Positions 23,894 to 32,440 are shown, counted from the stretch's first letter. The stretch is DNA of 64,000 nt from Nonomuraea sp. SYSU D8015 (GCF_008065375.1 NZ_VJYI01000028.1:62001-126000); one strand, 5' to 3'. Translations and numbers: made by a program. The notes: a model not told the origin generated them from the letters alone.

Positions 23894-24832
23894 TCAGCGG
23901 CTCACGGCGGTCTGCTGTTCAATACGCGACAGCTTCTCTGGATTGCGCACGTGGTAGGCGCCGGTGACGTAGCCGTTCTCCACTCGCACCGCCACCACGC
24001 CGTCGATCTCGCCGTTGACTCGGACGAGCAGCCCCGGGCCGCCATTGATCTGCACCAGCTCGACCGACCTTTCCGCGTCGCGTTTCCACCAGCCGACGGC
24101 CAGCAAGCGAGCAACGTTGTCAGCCCCCACAATGGGCCGCAGCAGGGCATGCTTGACACCGCCGCCGTCGCTCAGGGCGACGACGTCCGGCGCGAGGATG
24201 TCGAGCAGGCTCTGCAGCTCGCCGGTTTCGACCGCTCGCTGGAAAGCCTGGAGGGCGGCTCGGTGCTCGGCCGGGGAGCCGGTGCCGCGGGGCCGGCGCG
24301 CGGCGACGTGTGCCCGTGCCCGATAGGCGATCTGACGGACCGCGGCCGGGCTCTTGTCGACGGCCTCTGCGATCTCGTCGTAGTCCAGATCGAAGACCTC
24401 GCGCAGGACGAACACCGCCCGCTCAATCGGCTGGAGCGTCTCCAGCACCAGCAGCATCGCCATCGAGACACTGTCGGCCAACTCCACGTCCTCGGCCACA
24501 TCAGGCGCGGTCAGCAACGGCTCGGGCAGCCACGGCCCGACGTAGGACTCCTTACGCCGGCCGAGCGCACGCAGCCGGTCCAGCGCCTGTCGGGTGACGA
24601 TCCGCACCAGGTAGGCACGCTCCTCCCGCACGGTGTCGAGATCGACGTCCACCCATCGCAGCCAGGTCTCCTGCAGGACGTCTTCGGCGTCGGCGGCGGA
24701 GCCGAGCATCTCGTAGGCGACGGTGAACAGCAGGTTGCGATGGGCGACGAACGCCTCGGTGGCGGGGTCCACGCGGTCGGCACGGTCGAGCGGTCCCGGT
24801 GTGTCCGTTGTTCGCTCGCCGCGCTCACTCAT
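23894..24832 (-). CDS. ECF41-type (SigJ-like) sigma factor
   Basis: The product is 312 residues. Region 2 is FVAHRNLLFTVAYEMLGSAA then DAEDVLQETWLRW; SYVGPWLPEPLL is the SigJ/ECF41 linker signature; region 4 is ERAVFVLREVFDLDYDEIAE. The fused SnoaL-like C-terminal domain runs from about residue 205 and ends NPEKLSRIEQQTAVSR, with the NPxKL motif of the group. In ECF41 proteins this domain acts as a built-in anti-sigma module. It is divergent from a carboxymuconolactone-decarboxylase-like gene, the classic ECF41 partner. Matching promoter motifs face both ways. Confidence 0.9.
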   Translation of the reverse strand: MSERGERTTDTPGPLDRADRVDPATEAFVAHRNLLFTVAYEMLGSAADAEDVLQETWLRWVDVDLDTVREERAYLVRIVTRQALDRLRALGRRKESYVGPWLPEPLLTAPDVAEDVELADSVSMAMLLVLETLQPIERAVFVLREVFDLDYDEIAEAVDKSPAAVRQIAYRARAHVAARRPRGTGSPAEHRAALQAFQRAVETGELQSLLDILAPDVVALSDGGGVKHALLRPIVGADNVARLLAVGWWKRDAERSVELVQINGGPGLLVRVNGEIDGVVAVRVENGYVTGAYHVRNPEKLSRIEQQTAVSR

Positions 24833-24876
24833 GCCTGGCCCCTGCCTGTCCGCACTCAGCTCTACCACACGCACCA

Positions 24877-24964
24877 GACGCCGCTCCGGACCGTTTTGTA
24901 ACAGCTGCGATCGGTGATCCAGGTCACATGACAGCGCTGTTACGAGGGGCGGGTGGCCGGCGTC
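24877..24964. promoter_or_regulatory. Divergent ECF41-type promoters
   Basis: On the plus strand TGTTACG (24938-24944) and CGTC (24961-24964) are 16 bp apart and point at the decarboxylase-like gene. On the minus strand TGTTACA (24903-24897) and CGTC (24880-24877) are also 16 bp apart and point at the sigma gene. The known ECF41 consensus is close to TGTCACA with CGTC. GTAACAGC...GCTGTTAC is the resulting dyad. Confidence 0.7.
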
Positions 24965-25044
24965 TGGTGTTCGTCAGGACGCCGTGCGAACGATCCGTAC
25001 GGCGCGACACCACGAACCCGAGTGTGAGAAGGGAAGCCCCCGCC

Positions 25045-25542
25045 ATGTCTGCACCCACGACGACCGACCTCCGGTCGCGCATGCCCAACCCCCTGCCGTT
25101 CGTCCCCGAGATGGCAGGAATCGCCGAAGGCTTGCACAAGGTCATCAAGAACGGCTCGATCCCGCAGGTCACAGTCCACCTGCTGCAGCTGCGCGCCGGG
25201 CAGCTGCTCGGCAGCACGTACTTCACCATCAGGGAAACCGGCAACCTCCGCCAGGCAGGGGAATCAGAGGAGCGCATCACCGCCGTGGCGACCTGGCGGG
25301 ACGCCACCTACTTCACCGACGCCGAACGGGTCGCGCTGGAGCTGGTGGAGGCAGTCCTGTCCCCGAACCCGTCCGGGGAGCGCGTTCCCGACGAGCTGTA
25401 CGCCAGGGCGTCCGCGCACTACGACGACAAGGCGCTCTGGACGCTCATCATGGCGATCGCCCACATCGGCTTCTTCACCCCCGCCGCTCTCATCGCCAAG
25501 CCGATCCCCGGCATGCCCCCCGGCCAGAACTACAGCGAGTAA
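25045..25542 (+). CDS. Carboxymuconolactone decarboxylase-like protein lacking CxxC
   Basis: The product is 165 residues with an AhpD/CMD fold pattern: LLQLRAGQLLGSTYFTIRETGNLRQAGES, then TAVATWRDATYFTDAERVALELVEAV and a WTLIMAIAHIGFFTPAALI tail. AhpD-like relatives have a CxxC and a nearby His (GCAYCVDMH). Here residues 57-60 are STYF, and the His position is also changed, so thiol peroxidase or disulfide activity is unlikely. It is the first gene under the predicted ECF41 promoter and is followed 15 bp later by an NAD(P)-binding protein gene. Confidence 0.8.
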   Translation: MSAPTTTDLRSRMPNPLPFVPEMAGIAEGLHKVIKNGSIPQVTVHLLQLRAGQLLGSTYFTIRETGNLRQAGESEERITAVATWRDATYFTDAERVALELVEAVLSPNPSGERVPDELYARASAHYDDKALWTLIMAIAHIGFFTPAALIAKPIPGMPPGQNYSE

Positions 25543-25557
25543 GAAGAGGCCTAAAGC

Positions 25558-26316
25558 ATGAGCATCACCAAGTTCGCGGTGGCGGGAGCGACCGGGCGGC
25601 TGGGCCGCCACGTCGTCGACGTCCTGGCTGAGAGGGGACACCAGGTCGTCCGGATGTCCCGAGCCACCGGCGTGGACATCATCACCGGTGAGGGCCTGGC
25701 CGAGGCGCTCACCGAGGTGGATGTCATCATCGACGTCGCCTCGTGGCACGCCTCCGAGCAGGAGGGGGCGACGGAGTTCTTCCGCACGTCGGCCCGCAAT
25801 CTGCACGAGTACGGTCAGAAGGCCGGAGTCGCTCAGATAGCCGTGGCGTCCATCATCGGCGTCGACAAGGCCACCGCCGGTTTCCTCGCCGCCAAGAAGG
25901 TGCACGAGGAACTCCTGCTGTCCGGGCCGCTCCCTGTCCGCATTCTGCGGGCCGCGCAGTTCCACGAGTTCGTCGGTCAGCTTCTGGACTGGCGGCAGGG
26001 CGACGTCGCCCACATCCCGGCCCTGCCCACCCAGCTCGTGGCCTGCCGCGCCCTGGCCGAGGAACTGGTCGGACTGGCCCTCGACCCCGGCGAGCCGGCT
26101 CCAGGAACGCCGATCTGCGAGATCGCCGGACCCCGAAAGGAGATCTTGGCGGAGGCGGCCGCACTCCTCGGCGCCCGCCGAGGCATCAAGGTCGTCGGTG
26201 TTGACGGCTCGGGCATGCCGGATGCCGAGATCGCCGCCGAGGGCGGGTTCCTGCCGAGCCCGCACGCCAAGCTCGCCGGCCCGACCTTCCAGGAGTGGCT
26301 CGACACCCAACCCTGA
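25558..26316 (+). CDS. NmrA/SDR-like NAD(P)-binding protein
   Basis: The product is 252 residues. The N-terminal Rossmann motif is KFAVAGATGRLGRHVVDVLA (GATGxxG at about 10-16). IIDVASWHASEQEGATEFFR and FLAAKKVHEELLLSGPLPVR follow, with the latter in place of the classical YxxxK. The protein belongs to the atypical SDR / NAD(P)H-binding group typical of the oxidoreductase slot in ECF41 neighbourhoods. It is probably co-transcribed with the upstream CMD-like gene. The substrate is unknown. Confidence 0.85.
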   Translation: MSITKFAVAGATGRLGRHVVDVLAERGHQVVRMSRATGVDIITGEGLAEALTEVDVIIDVASWHASEQEGATEFFRTSARNLHEYGQKAGVAQIAVASIIGVDKATAGFLAAKKVHEELLLSGPLPVRILRAAQFHEFVGQLLDWRQGDVAHIPALPTQLVACRALAEELVGLALDPGEPAPGTPICEIAGPRKEILAEAAALLGARRGIKVVGVDGSGMPDAEIAAEGGFLPSPHAKLAGPTFQEWLDTQP

Positions 26317-26339
26317 GCCGGCCCTATGACCGCGGCCTG

Positions 26340-26384
26340 GCCTTGTTCTCTGAGCTCCACGGCACTGAGCTCCGAGAACAAGGC
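26340..26384. terminator. Long inverted repeat after SDR-like gene
   Basis: Left arm 26340-26357 and right arm 26367-26384 pair at 17 of 18 positions around a 9-nt loop. The arm reads GCCTTGTTCTC then GAGCTC. It begins 24 bp after the stop codon. It could terminate or attenuate transcription between the SDR-like and isochorismatase-like genes. Confidence 0.65.
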
Positions 26385-26469
26385 TTCCTCCGAACCTCGC
26401 TCGCCAGCGGCGTTCGGGGCTCAGTTCGACGCCTGAACCCATCACCGCATCCCGGAAAGGGGCTCAGTC

Positions 26470-27078
26470 ATGCCCGTCACCACGATCGACACAACGACCG
26501 CACTCGTCCTGATCGACCTGCAGAACGCCATCGTCGGCCGCCCCGCGACCCCTTACACCGGCGCCGAGGTGGTGGCCCGTGCGGTCGAACTGGCTGACGC
26601 CTTTCGCGACCACAGCGCTCCGATCGTCCTGGTCCGGGTCACGGCCCGCGCGGACGGCTCGGATGCCGTTCCAGGACGCACCGAGATTCCGCGCCCACCT
26701 GGCCCCCTGCCCGCGGACTGGGACGTCATCGTCGATGACCTGACCGGCCACCCCGGCGACATCACCGTGACCAAGCGCGCCTGGGGCGCCTTCTACGGCA
26801 CCGACCTCGACCTGCAGCTGCGCCGCCGCGGCGTCACACAGGTCGTTCTGGCCGGGATCGCCACCAGCATCGGCGTGGAGTCCACCGCCCGCGCCGCCTA
26901 CGAGCACGGCTACAACGTCACGCTGGCGACCGACGCCATGACCGATCTGAACGCGCAGGCGCATCGCAACAGCATCGAACGGATCTTCCCACTGCTCGGC
27001 GAGAGCGCTACCACCGCCGAGATCATCGACCTGTTGGCCAAGACCCGCGCCGGACGATCCCACACGATCACCAGGTGA
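26470..27078 (+). CDS. Isochorismatase-like hydrolase lacking catalytic Cys
   Basis: The product is 202 residues of the cysteine-hydrolase fold: TTALVLIDLQNAIVG (Asp16), VTKRAWGAFYGTDLD (Lys102), and QVVLAGIATSIGVESTARAA. The Asp-Lys-Cys triad expects Cys in the last motif (IATNVCVESTAR), but residue 135 is Gly. Asp and Lys are kept. The enzyme may use another mechanism or act as a binding protein. Its stop overlaps the P450 start (GTGA). A strong hairpin separates it from the upstream genes, so it may have its own transcript. Confidence 0.82.
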   Translation: MPVTTIDTTTALVLIDLQNAIVGRPATPYTGAEVVARAVELADAFRDHSAPIVLVRVTARADGSDAVPGRTEIPRPPGPLPADWDVIVDDLTGHPGDITVTKRAWGAFYGTDLDLQLRRRGVTQVVLAGIATSIGVESTARAAYEHGYNVTLATDAMTDLNAQAHRNSIERIFPLLGESATTAEIIDLLAKTRAGRSHTITR

Positions 27079-28283
27079 ATGGACAGATGATGACGCAAAT
27101 GCCGGAATTGCCGCTGCACATGCGGCGGAACGGGTTCAACCCAGTTGAGGAGCTGGCCCGGGCCCGCGACGGCGAGGGTCTGCTCCGGGTCGATACGCCG
27201 TTCGGCTCGCCCGCGTACCTCGTCTGCCGCCACGAGGACGTTCGCCAGGTACTGTCGGATCCCGCCCGGTTCAGCAGTGCCCTGACGCCGTTCCCGGGAT
27301 CCGGGCAGATGAACGCCGACGAGCTGGCCAGGATGCAGGCCGGGCAACTGATCGGGTTCGACCCGCCCGAGCACACGCGGTTGCGCCGGATGCTCACCCC
27401 CGAGTTCACACTGCGGCGGATGCGCAGGCTGGAGCCGCGGATCACTGCGATCGTCCAGACGGCTCTGGACGATCTGGAGCGGGCCGGTAAGCCGGCCGAC
27501 CTGGTGGCGCACTTCGCGCTGCCGGTGCCGTCGCTGGTGATCTGCGAGCTGCTGGGCGTGCCGCAGGCCGACCGCGCCGAGTTCCACGAGCGCGCCGTGC
27601 GCCTGCTGGACACCTCCCTGCCGATGGAGCAGCGCGTCGCGGCACAGCGGGAGGACCGCGCCTACATGGCCGGCCTGGTGGCCCGCGCCGAGGCCGACCC
27701 GGGCCAGGACATGCTGGGCATGCTGGTACGCGAGCACGGCCACGATCTCAGCACCGACGAGCTGATCGGCATCGCGGGACTGCTGCTGCTGGCCGGGCAC
27801 GAGACCACCTCGAACATGCTCGCCCTGGGCACCCTGGCCCTGCTCCGGCACCCAGACCAGCTCGCCATGATCCGCCAGGATCCGGCCCAGGTCGAGCCCG
27901 CCATCGAGGAGCTGTTGCGCTGGCTGTCCGTCGTGCAGTCGCTGCCGCCGCGCACGACCACCACAGACGTGGAGATCGCCGGGGATGTCATCCCCGCAGG
28001 CTCGCTCGTGATCCTTTCGCTTCCTGCCGCCAACCGCGACCCTGCCTTCATCGACAATCCCGACACCCTCGACATCACCCGGGGAGCCGCCGGCCACGTC
28101 GCCTTCGGCCACGGCGTGCACCACTGCCTCGGGGCGCCGCTGGCCCGGATGGAGATGCGCATCGCCTTCCCGGCCCTGCTCCAGCGCTTCCCCGGCCTCG
28201 CCCTGGCCGATACGTACGAGCAGGTGGACTTCCGGGTCTTCAGCCTCGTGTACGGCTTGCGCACGCTGCGGGTGACCTGGTGA
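27075..28283 (+). CDS. Cytochrome P450
   Basis: The product is about 402 residues and a complete bacterial class I P450. The I-helix oxygen-binding motif is LLAGHETTSN, the K-helix EELLR supplies the ExxR-type motif, TTTTDVEIAGDVIPAG is the PERF-like region, and the haem loop is FGHGVHHCLG (ligand Cys near residue 351). HTRLRRMLTPEF is the C-helix motif. The GTG at 27075 overlaps the upstream stop; ATGs at 27087 and 27090 are alternatives. No ferredoxin or reductase is adjacent. The substrate is not predictable. It belongs to the same accessory cluster as the ECF41 genes. Confidence 0.9.
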   Translation: MNGQMMTQMPELPLHMRRNGFNPVEELARARDGEGLLRVDTPFGSPAYLVCRHEDVRQVLSDPARFSSALTPFPGSGQMNADELARMQAGQLIGFDPPEHTRLRRMLTPEFTLRRMRRLEPRITAIVQTALDDLERAGKPADLVAHFALPVPSLVICELLGVPQADRAEFHERAVRLLDTSLPMEQRVAAQREDRAYMAGLVARAEADPGQDMLGMLVREHGHDLSTDELIGIAGLLLLAGHETTSNMLALGTLALLRHPDQLAMIRQDPAQVEPAIEELLRWLSVVQSLPPRTTTTDVEIAGDVIPAGSLVILSLPAANRDPAFIDNPDTLDITRGAAGHVAFGHGVHHCLGAPLARMEMRIAFPALLQRFPGLALADTYEQVDFRVFSLVYGLRTLRVTW

Positions 28284-28371
28284 ACGGACGCCCCTGAGAG
28301 CTGACACGCCCGCAACCAGGAGCAGATCGTCCCCTTCCCCCCAAGCCAAACGACCACCAAGGAGTGATCCC

Positions 28372-28797
28372 ATGTCATCGTCGGCCAAGCTGCCCTTTCC
28401 GGCTCACGCGGGGCACGCCCCGCCTCCCCGGTTCTTCGGCATGATGAAGGCGACAACGCTGCTCCTGGCCGCCGCCCTGCTGATGCAGGCGATCACCGCT
28501 GGGCAGCTCTTGTCGAACGAGGGCGGCCGCCAGTGGCACGACGCCACGGGCGGCGCCGTCTCTGTCGCGCTGGTCCTCCAGGTCATCGCCGCGCTCCTGG
28601 TGTGGCGGGTGGGCCACGGATCAGCGCGATACCTGGTCATCAGCGCGTCAATGGTGCTGTTGACCGGCGTTCAGTTCGTGGTCGGGGCCAGCGGCGACGT
28701 CGCCATCCACGTGCCCCTTGGCGTGGTGCTGTTCGGCGCGGGCGCCGTCCTGGCGGCGCAGGTATGGTCGACCCGCCCGGCCCGCACCGCCGACTGA
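28372..28797 (+). CDS. Four-helix membrane protein
   Basis: The product is 141 residues with four hydrophobic segments: ATTLLLAAALLMQAITAGQL, GGAVSVALVLQVIAALLVW, YLVISASMVLLTGVQFVVGA and VHVPLGVVLFGAGAVLAAQV-like. It resembles DUF6220-type small membrane proteins (GQLLSNEGGRQWHDATGG is a family-like loop). A clear AAGGAG site precedes the ATG. It lies 88 bp after the P450 gene. The function is unknown. Confidence 0.75.
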   Translation: MSSSAKLPFPAHAGHAPPPRFFGMMKATTLLLAAALLMQAITAGQLLSNEGGRQWHDATGGAVSVALVLQVIAALLVWRVGHGSARYLVISASMVLLTGVQFVVGASGDVAIHVPLGVVLFGAGAVLAAQVWSTRPARTAD

Positions 28798-29347
28798 ACT
28801 CAGAGCCCAACCTGCTCATCAACGAGGCGGCGCGCACCTGCCAGGCGCGGCTCGGCCAGATCGAGCTGCGCAGGCAGCGCCGCGTCCAACCCGGCCAGAT
28901 CAATCATGTTGTCTTGATGGCGGGTGTTCCACTTACCGCTGTCAGCTGTCACGTCGGTGACGCTATGCCTCCCGGTGGCCCCTCGTTGCCGCTCTACCGA
29001 GGCGCTATGTTTTCACCGACGCCAGCTGCGCCCAGTACGCGGACGTCTCATCCCGCTACACCGACGCATTCCCTAGCGCCGCCTCACACGAGATCGAACT
29101 TCTCCAGCCCCGTCACCACGTGAGCGACGAAGAAGATCACAGCTTCATCAACCCACCCCCTCACCCATTCAAGATCATCCCTACGTGGGTGTTCGGCTTA
29201 TGTGGGCCGACCCCAGCAGGACCCGTTCCCGGTGAGGTGGTGACCGGCGACGTGTTCACCACCCGATTGTTGACAGGGTGATCGAACCGGGGCCGGCGCG
29301 CGAGCCCGCTCCCCAGGGGGCGAACACCGGGCGGGGGTGCGGGATCG
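28798..29347. other. Gap without supported gene
   Basis: This convergent gap of 550 bp has lower GC than its neighbours. One frame stays open for about 90 codons from about 29010 (VFTDASCAQYADVSSRYTDA onward), but it has no start codon near its beginning and no recognisable homology. It may be a gene remnant. Confidence 0.5.
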
Positions 29348-30301
29348 TCAGACCAGCGCCAGCTGCGACACCCGCGGCTCGCGCCGCAGCGGCTCACCCG
29401 GGCCGCAGGGCATCCCGTACACCTGGCACAGCTGAGCGATCTGCCCCGTGATGCGCTGCTCATAACCGGGGGAGGGCAGCCCCGAACGGTCGTACAGCTC
29501 CTCGTAGCGGGCCACCAGCTGCGGATGCGCACGCTCCAGCCACTCCAGATACCACGCCCGCGTGCCCGGCGGCAGCCGCAGCACCACCGGCTCCACCGCC
29601 CGCGCCCCCGCACCCGCGATCCGCCGCACCGTCGCCGCCAGCTGATCGGCCGCGTCGCTCAGCAACGGCAGCACCGGCGCCATCAGCACCCGGCAGTCCA
29701 CCCCCGCCTCCACCAGCGCCGACACCAGCTCCAGCCGGGCCTGCGCCGACGGCGCGCCGGGCTCGACCGCCCGCCGGATCCGCTCGTCGACGAACGCGAT
29801 CGACACCGCCACCCGCGCCCCCGCCCGCGCCAGCAGCCCGGCATCGCGCAGCACCAGCGCGCTCTTGGTGTAGACGGTGAACGGCACCCCGGCCTCCGCC
29901 AGCGCCCCGATCAGCCCCGGCATCAGCCGGTAGGTCTCCTCGGCCGCCTGATAGCAGTCGCCGCTGACGCCCACCGCCAGCTCCTCGCCGCCCCAGCGCG
30001 CCAGATCCGCCCGCAGCCGCGCCACCGCGTTCGGCTTGACCACGATCCGGGTGTCGAAATCACGCCCGGCGTCCAGGCCGAGCCGCCGATGCCCCGCACG
30101 GGCGCCGCAACCGCGGCAGGCATGGGCGCAACCACGGTAGGGGGAGACGGCCCACCGCTGGGCGATGCCCGCGGCCTGCGGCACCCGCTCGATCATCGTG
30201 CGGGCCTGCGTCTCGTAGAAGCCGTCGCGCACCACCGCACGCCGCTCGATCAGCGGTCGCTCGTCGGCGGCGTCGACAAGCGGAAGCGCGTCCCAACCCA
30301 C
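29348..30301 (-). CDS. Rv2578c-type radical SAM protein
   Basis: The product is 317 residues. The iron-sulfur motif is SPYRGCAHACRGCGAR (CxxxCxxC), followed by GLDAGRDFDTRIVVKPNAVA, the signature of the Rv2578c/SplB-related group. GVSGDCYQAAEETYRLMPGL and ELYDRSGLPSPGYEQRI are also typical. In most homologues the third motif position is a Tyr/Phe (VYCF or VYCY); here it is RGCG. Radical SAM enzymes cleave SAM to a 5'-deoxyadenosyl radical; the substrate of this family is not known. The only good start is GTG 30301, which may leave the N-terminus slightly short. Confidence 0.85.
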   Translation of the reverse strand: MGWDALPLVDAADERPLIERRAVVRDGFYETQARTMIERVPQAAGIAQRWAVSPYRGCAHACRGCGARAGHRRLGLDAGRDFDTRIVVKPNAVARLRADLARWGGEELAVGVSGDCYQAAEETYRLMPGLIGALAEAGVPFTVYTKSALVLRDAGLLARAGARVAVSIAFVDERIRRAVEPGAPSAQARLELVSALVEAGVDCRVLMAPVLPLLSDAADQLAATVRRIAGAGARAVEPVVLRLPPGTRAWYLEWLERAHPQLVARYEELYDRSGLPSPGYEQRITGQIAQLCQVYGMPCGPGEPLRREPRVSQLALV

Positions 30302-30610
30302 ACGATCCAGTGGAACACGTATTCGACTCGCTTTTCAAGCGGTTCCCGCAGGCCCGTCAGTGAACGTTCCGTCCAGAACCCTACAAAGCGGCCATCGAGG
30401 CCCCCGCGCCCAACCCCGCCGGCCCACGTCGGATCGCCCGCCCCGGGCCCGCCGATCGGCGGCCGGCGGGCACAGCGGCGGCGGGGGAGAGGCCGGACTC
30501 ACCGCCACCCCGCGGTGCCCGCGACGGACAGCCCCGCCCTCCCTGACCGCCGCCCCGCCACACGATAAACTGGCACACTCGTACCACTTTCACCCCCCGG
30601 GGGGACACCC

Positions 30611-30934
30611 ATGGCCTGGCTCCTGCTCGCCCTCGCCATCACCTCAGAGGTCCTGGCCACCTCCGCGCTCAAACTCAGCAACGGCTTCACCCACCTCGGC
30701 TGGACCCTCGTCGTCGCCGCCGGCTACATCACCTCCTTCACCCTCCTGGCCCAAGCCCTCAAACTCCACCTCGACATGGGCACCGCCTACGCCATCTGGT
30801 CCGGCGCCGGCACCGCCGCCATCGCCCTCATCGGCGCCGCCTTCATGGGCGAGACCCTCACCCCCCTCAAGATCGGCGGTATCCTCCTCATCATCGGAGG
30901 CGTCGTCGTCCTCAACCTCGCAGGTGGCCATTGA
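30611..30934 (+). CDS. SMR family multidrug efflux protein
   Basis: The product is 107 residues with four transmembrane helices. MAWLLLALAITSEVLATSAL carries the essential membrane Glu (Glu13), with KLSNGFTHLGWTLVVAAGYI, MGTAYAIWSGAGTAAIALIG and the helix-4 IGGILLIIGGVVVLNLAG. The sequence resembles EmrE/QacC more than the guanidine exporter Gdx. It works as a dual-topology dimer driven by protons. A G-rich ribosome site (CCCGGGGGGAC) precedes the ATG. Its stop overlaps the TetR gene start (TTGA), so the regulator is co-transcribed. Confidence 0.92.
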   Translation: MAWLLLALAITSEVLATSALKLSNGFTHLGWTLVVAAGYITSFTLLAQALKLHLDMGTAYAIWSGAGTAAIALIGAAFMGETLTPLKIGGILLIIGGVVVLNLAGGH

Positions 30935-31572
30935 ACCCGCACCAGCACCAGCCCCACCCGCCGGCCCACCACACCGCCACCCAGGCAGGCACCCAGGCAG
31001 GCACCCAGGCAGGCACCCAGGCGGGCACCCAGGCGGGCACCCAGGCCCGCGGCCGCCGCCGCCGCGCCACCCTCCTGGCCGCCGCCGTCGCCCTGCTCAC
31101 CGAAGGCGGATTCGCCGCCGTCACCCACCGCGCCGTCGCCCAGCGCGCCCACCTGCCCCTGGCCGCCACCACCTACTACTTCGCCTCCCGCGACCAGCTC
31201 CTGGCCGAAGCCTTCGCCCAGCTCGTCGAAACCGAACTGGACACCACCCGCGCCTGGATCGCCGACCACGGCCTGACCGCCCTGCCCGACCAGCTCGCCA
31301 CCGCCGACCGCACCCGCCAGCTCGGCCTGTGGGAGCTGTACGTCCACGCCGGCCGCGACCCCGTCCTGCAGCAGATCGCCCACCGCTGGACCGACGGCTG
31401 CATCCGCCTCGTCGCCGACACCCTCCACCTGCCCCACACCGACCCCCGCGCCCGCCTCCTCTACACCACCCTCGCCACACTCTGGCTCGAACACGTCGTC
31501 GAACAACGCCCCCTCGACGAAACCCGCACCCTGCTCACCCTCGCCATGGAAAACGCATTGCGCCCCCCGTGA
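30931..31572 (+). CDS. TetR family regulator with TQAG-repeat tail
   Basis: The product is 213 residues. The TetR HTH is RRATLLAAAVALLTEGGFAA then VTHRAVAQRAHLPLAATTYY FASRD, and the C-terminal ligand domain follows. Before the HTH lies an unusual extension with five TQAG repeats encoded by a 12-bp tandem repeat (30979-31044). The start is taken as TTG 30931, which overlaps the SMR stop; a later start inside the repeats is possible. By position it is the probable repressor of the efflux gene. A ligand would be a cationic drug. Confidence 0.85.
   Translation: MNPHQHQPHPPAHHTATQAGTQAGTQAGTQAGTQAGTQARGRRRRATLLAAAVALLTEGGFAAVTHRAVAQRAHLPLAATTYYFASRDQLLAEAFAQLVETELDTTRAWIADHGLTALPDQLATADRTRQLGLWELYVHAGRDPVLQQIAHRWTDGCIRLVADTLHLPHTDPRARLLYTTLATLWLEHVVEQRPLDETRTLLTLAMENALRPP
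30979..31044. repeat. 12-bp tandem repeat in tetR-like gene
   Basis: About five and a half copies of ACCCAGGC(A/G)GGC encode TQAG units ahead of the HTH domain. Copy-number change would keep the reading frame. Confidence 0.9.
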
Positions 31573-31592
31573 CCCCTCCCTACACTGCCTGC

Positions 31593-32147
31593 GTGCTCCA
31601 ACCCCGCTACCCGATCACCACCCCCCGCCTCACCCTGCGGCCCTTCACCCCCGACGACCTCGACGCCGTCAACTCCTACGAATCACGCCCCGACGTCACC
31701 CGCTACCTCTACTGGGAACCCCGCGACCGCGACACCTCCCGCACCTTCCTCGACAAGAAGATCACCCGCACCGCGCTCCGCGACGAAGGCGACGCCCTCG
31801 ACCTCGCCGTCACCCTGCGCGACACCGGCCACCTCATCGGCTCGGCCCTGCTCATGTGGACCAGCAAAGAGCACCGCCAAGGCGAGATCGGCTACATCCT
31901 CCACCCCGACCACCACGGCCACGGCTACGCCCCCGAAGCCGCCCGCGAAATGCTCCGCCTCGGCTTCGCCGACCTCCGCCTCCACCGCATCACCGGCCGC
32001 CTCGACGCCCGCAACACCGCCTCCGCCCGCGTCCTGGAAAAACTCCGCATGCGCCGCGAAGCCACCCTCATCGAGAACGAATTCGTCAAAGGCGAATGGG
32101 TCAGCGAAGCCGTCTACGCCATCCTCGACCGCGAATGGGCGCCATGA
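31593..32147 (+). CDS. GNAT N-acetyltransferase (RimJ/RimL type)
   Basis: The product is 184 residues: ITTPRLTLRPFTPDDLDAVN is the RimJ-like start, GEIGYILHPDHHGHGYAPEA is strand 4 with the acetyl-CoA loop, and ARNTASARVLEKLRMRREAT is the C-terminal motif. Such enzymes acetylate N-termini of proteins or small amines. The GTG at 31593 is used because it gives the normal start. It lies 20 bp after the TetR gene and overlaps the following DUF952 gene by ATGA. Confidence 0.87.
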   Translation: MLQPRYPITTPRLTLRPFTPDDLDAVNSYESRPDVTRYLYWEPRDRDTSRTFLDKKITRTALRDEGDALDLAVTLRDTGHLIGSALLMWTSKEHRQGEIGYILHPDHHGHGYAPEAAREMLRLGFADLRLHRITGRLDARNTASARVLEKLRMRREATLIENEFVKGEWVSEAVYAILDREWAP

Positions 32148-32440
32148 CCATCCACCACCTCGCCCTGGCCGCCGACTGGCACGCCGCCCAGCACACGGGG
32201 GAGTACCGCATCTCCACCCTCGGCCGCACCCTCGACGACGAAGGCTTCATCCACTGCAGCCGCGACCTCACCCAACTCCACGACGTCCACACCCGCTACT
32301 ACCACGCCGTGACCGCACCGCTGCTCATCCTCGACATCGACCCCACCGGCCTCGACGTCCGCACCGAGAACGGCTACCCCCACCTGTACGGGCCACTGCC
32401 CGTCACCGCGGTCACCGCCGTCCACCCCTACACCCGCTGA
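32144..32440 (+). CDS. DUF952 domain protein
   Basis: The product is 98 residues: IHHLALAADWHAAQHTGEYR, TLDDEGFIHCSRDLTQLHDV and ENGYPHLYGPLPVTAVTAV are all DUF952 signatures. The fold is related to ADP-ribosyltransferase-like RolB/KptA proteins by structure prediction, but no activity is established. It is translationally coupled to the GNAT gene. Confidence 0.9.
   Translation: MTIHHLALAADWHAAQHTGEYRISTLGRTLDDEGFIHCSRDLTQLHDVHTRYYHAVTAPLLILDIDPTGLDVRTENGYPHLYGPLPVTAVTAVHPYTR

Noticed and set aside
30302..30610. Guanidine riboswitch before the SMR gene
   Set aside because: The protein looks EmrE/Qac-like rather than Gdx, and no guanidine-type aptamer hairpins were recognised.
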